In this document: one piece after another, positions 15,483 to 16,160 of the stretch
Layout of the letters: each line of letters opens with the position of its first letter
Numbering within the stretch: the stretch's first letter is position 1
Notes under the pieces: generated by a model
What the model was told of the DNA's origin: nothing
What the model saw: the letters and a program-made list of their open reading frames with translations, nothing else
The model's database searches: none
NCBI GenBank assembly: GCA_964630925.1
Contig: CAZVZK010000199.1
Location: forward strand, 1 to 16,160
Origin: RGDT01 sp964630925
GTDB lineage: Bacteria; Planctomycetota; Planctomycetia; Gemmatales; Gemmataceae
Direction of reading: 5' to 3'
DNA length: 16,160 nucleotides
Translations under genes and position numbers: made by a program

Positions 15483-15742
15483 ACCCCTCGGCCGTGGTCG
15501 AGCTGAACCGCGCGGTGGCCGTCGCCATGCGCGACGGGCCGGCCGCCGGGCTGTCGCTCATCGATGCCATCCTCGGACGCGGCGACCTCGGCGAGTACCA
15601 CCTGGCCCACGCCGCCCGCGCCGACATGCTGCGCCGCCTGGATCGGCGCGAGGAGTCTCGGCAGGCCTACGAGCGTGCGCTGGCGCTCGCCCAGCAGGAG
15701 CCGGAGCGCCGCTTCCTCCGCATGAGGCTCGGGCAGATCTGA
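15483..15742 (+). pseudogene. ECF42-type sigma factor, 3' part (missing C-terminus of the gene at 8200)
   Basis: In the frame starting at about 15482 the DNA reads NPSAVVELNRAVAVAMRDGP, then GLSLIDAILGRGDLGEYHLA, HAARADMLRRLDRREESRQA and YERALALAQQEPERRFLRMR with a stop at 15742. This is the helical-repeat C-terminus of ECF42-type sigma factors, which normally follows directly after the DWRQIAAL sequence that ends the conserved part of the gene at 8200. The two pieces do not overlap or repeat each other and together make one normal-length protein. There is no start codon with a ribosome-binding site at this piece; a GTG at 15455 lies in the foreign DNA. It ends 37 nt from the convergent GNAT gene. 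Confidence 0.88.
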
Positions 15743-15779
15743 GGGCAGCGCCGTCACGCCTGTCGCACAACCGCCCGAC

Positions 15780-16160
15780 TCACGGGGAGCCGAGGAGACG
15801 GAAGCCCTGACGCCAGTGCCATAGCATCGATGGCACGTTCCCCGCCAGGAACGTGGTCAACAGGTCTTCATACCCCAAGGCGAGCAGCTCGCGCGCCGCC
15901 GCCGCCAACAGCGCCGTGCCGACGCCGTGCCCCGCCGAGAAGTGCGCCACGAAAATCCACGTCAGGTGCGCCCACCCCCCGCCCCTCTCCAACCCCCTCA
16001 GCCCCTCCCCCGGCACCACCGTGGCCAGGATGGCCCCGGCAGGGTGCCCCTGGGCGTCCTCGGCAACGAAGCAGGCCTGTTCGATCAACGGCCCGTCCTC
16101 CCCCGCTGGTAATCGGCGCGCAAACCAGACCCACCTCGGCCAGGAAATCGGCAAGCAATC
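15780..16160 (-). CDS. GNAT-family acetyltransferase, partial (5' end outside the window)
   Basis: At least 126 residues of a Gcn5-related N-acetyltransferase, which would transfer an acetyl group from acetyl-CoA to an unknown amine. Seen: LIEQACFVAEDAQGHPAGAI (strands 2-4), HLTWIFVAHFSAGHGVGTAL (strand 4 and the acetyl-CoA loop; here H-x-x-G-H-G-V-G-T in place of the usual Q/RxxGxG/A), AAARELLALGYEDLLTTFLA and GNVPSMLWHWRQGFRLLG (the C-terminal N-x-x-x-x-x-W-x-x-x-G-F motif). The frame is still open at the window edge, so the true start lies upstream. The end (FRLLGSP then stop) is short of what I would expect for the family, so a slight C-terminal truncation is possible. It is convergent with the sigma-factor remnant. 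Confidence 0.82.
   Translation of the reverse strand, partial: DCLPISWPRWVWFARRLPAGEDGPLIEQACFVAEDAQGHPAGAILATVVPGEGLRGLERGGGWAHLTWIFVAHFSAGHGVGTALLAAAARELLALGYEDLLTTFLAGNVPSMLWHWRQGFRLLGSP

Noticed and set aside
15868..16158. Alternative minus-strand frame over the GNAT gene
   Set aside because: Gly/Ala/Arg-rich shadow; the 15780 frame holds the GNAT motifs through to its stop. A frameshift upstream of 16110 cannot be fully excluded because the gene is cut by the window edge.

Overview
The window looks like chromosome from a high-GC planctomycete of the Gemmataceae type. Diagnostic signs are a DUF1501 + DUF1549/DUF1553 pair, an ECF sigma factor fused through a membrane segment to WD40 repeats, twin-arginine leaders, and two secreted proteins with the planctomycete N-terminal leader LE-x-LEGR-x-x-PA. 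The phylum call rests on these families and not on a marker gene.

Layout. Positions 1-86 are nearly pure C, either a low-complexity tract or a contig-end artefact. Positions 117-6350 (minus strand) hold a tight three-gene operon: ECF sigma-WD40 fusion, then DUF1549/DUF1553 protein, then DUF1501 protein, with gaps of only 21 and 27 nt and a candidate promoter at 6407-6435. Positions 6510-8051 (minus) encode a large Tat-exported protein of unknown function, followed by a perfect 14-bp hairpin. Divergent from it, 8200-9276 (plus) encodes the N-terminal three quarters of an ECF42-type sigma factor.

Main finding. The sigma factor stops matching its family right after the residues DWRQIAAL (about 9210), and the missing C-terminal repeat part (SAVVELNRAVAVAM onward, with its own stop) lies at 15483-15742, about 6.25 kb away on the same strand. 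The DNA between the halves is visibly less GC-rich by eye. It carries a secreted WD40/HEAT-like protein, a secreted beta-helix protein, an orphan excisionase-type HTH protein, a pair of duplicated small lipoproteins (the second broken by an in-frame TAG), and the first 118 residues of a secreted BNR/sortilin-type beta-propeller protein. That last gene is cut off exactly where the sigma C-terminus begins, so two genes are broken at one joint. This is either a real insertion or rearrangement or an assembly chimera; sequence alone cannot decide. A partial GNAT acetyltransferase on the minus strand ends the window.

How the genes fit together. The left operon probably encodes a membrane-tethered regulator plus secreted or envelope proteins. 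The segment inside the sigma gene is mostly envelope or secreted proteins. The WD40 protein in it shares its C-terminal helical domain with the sigma-WD40 fusion of the left operon, which suggests that domain works outside the cytoplasm in both.
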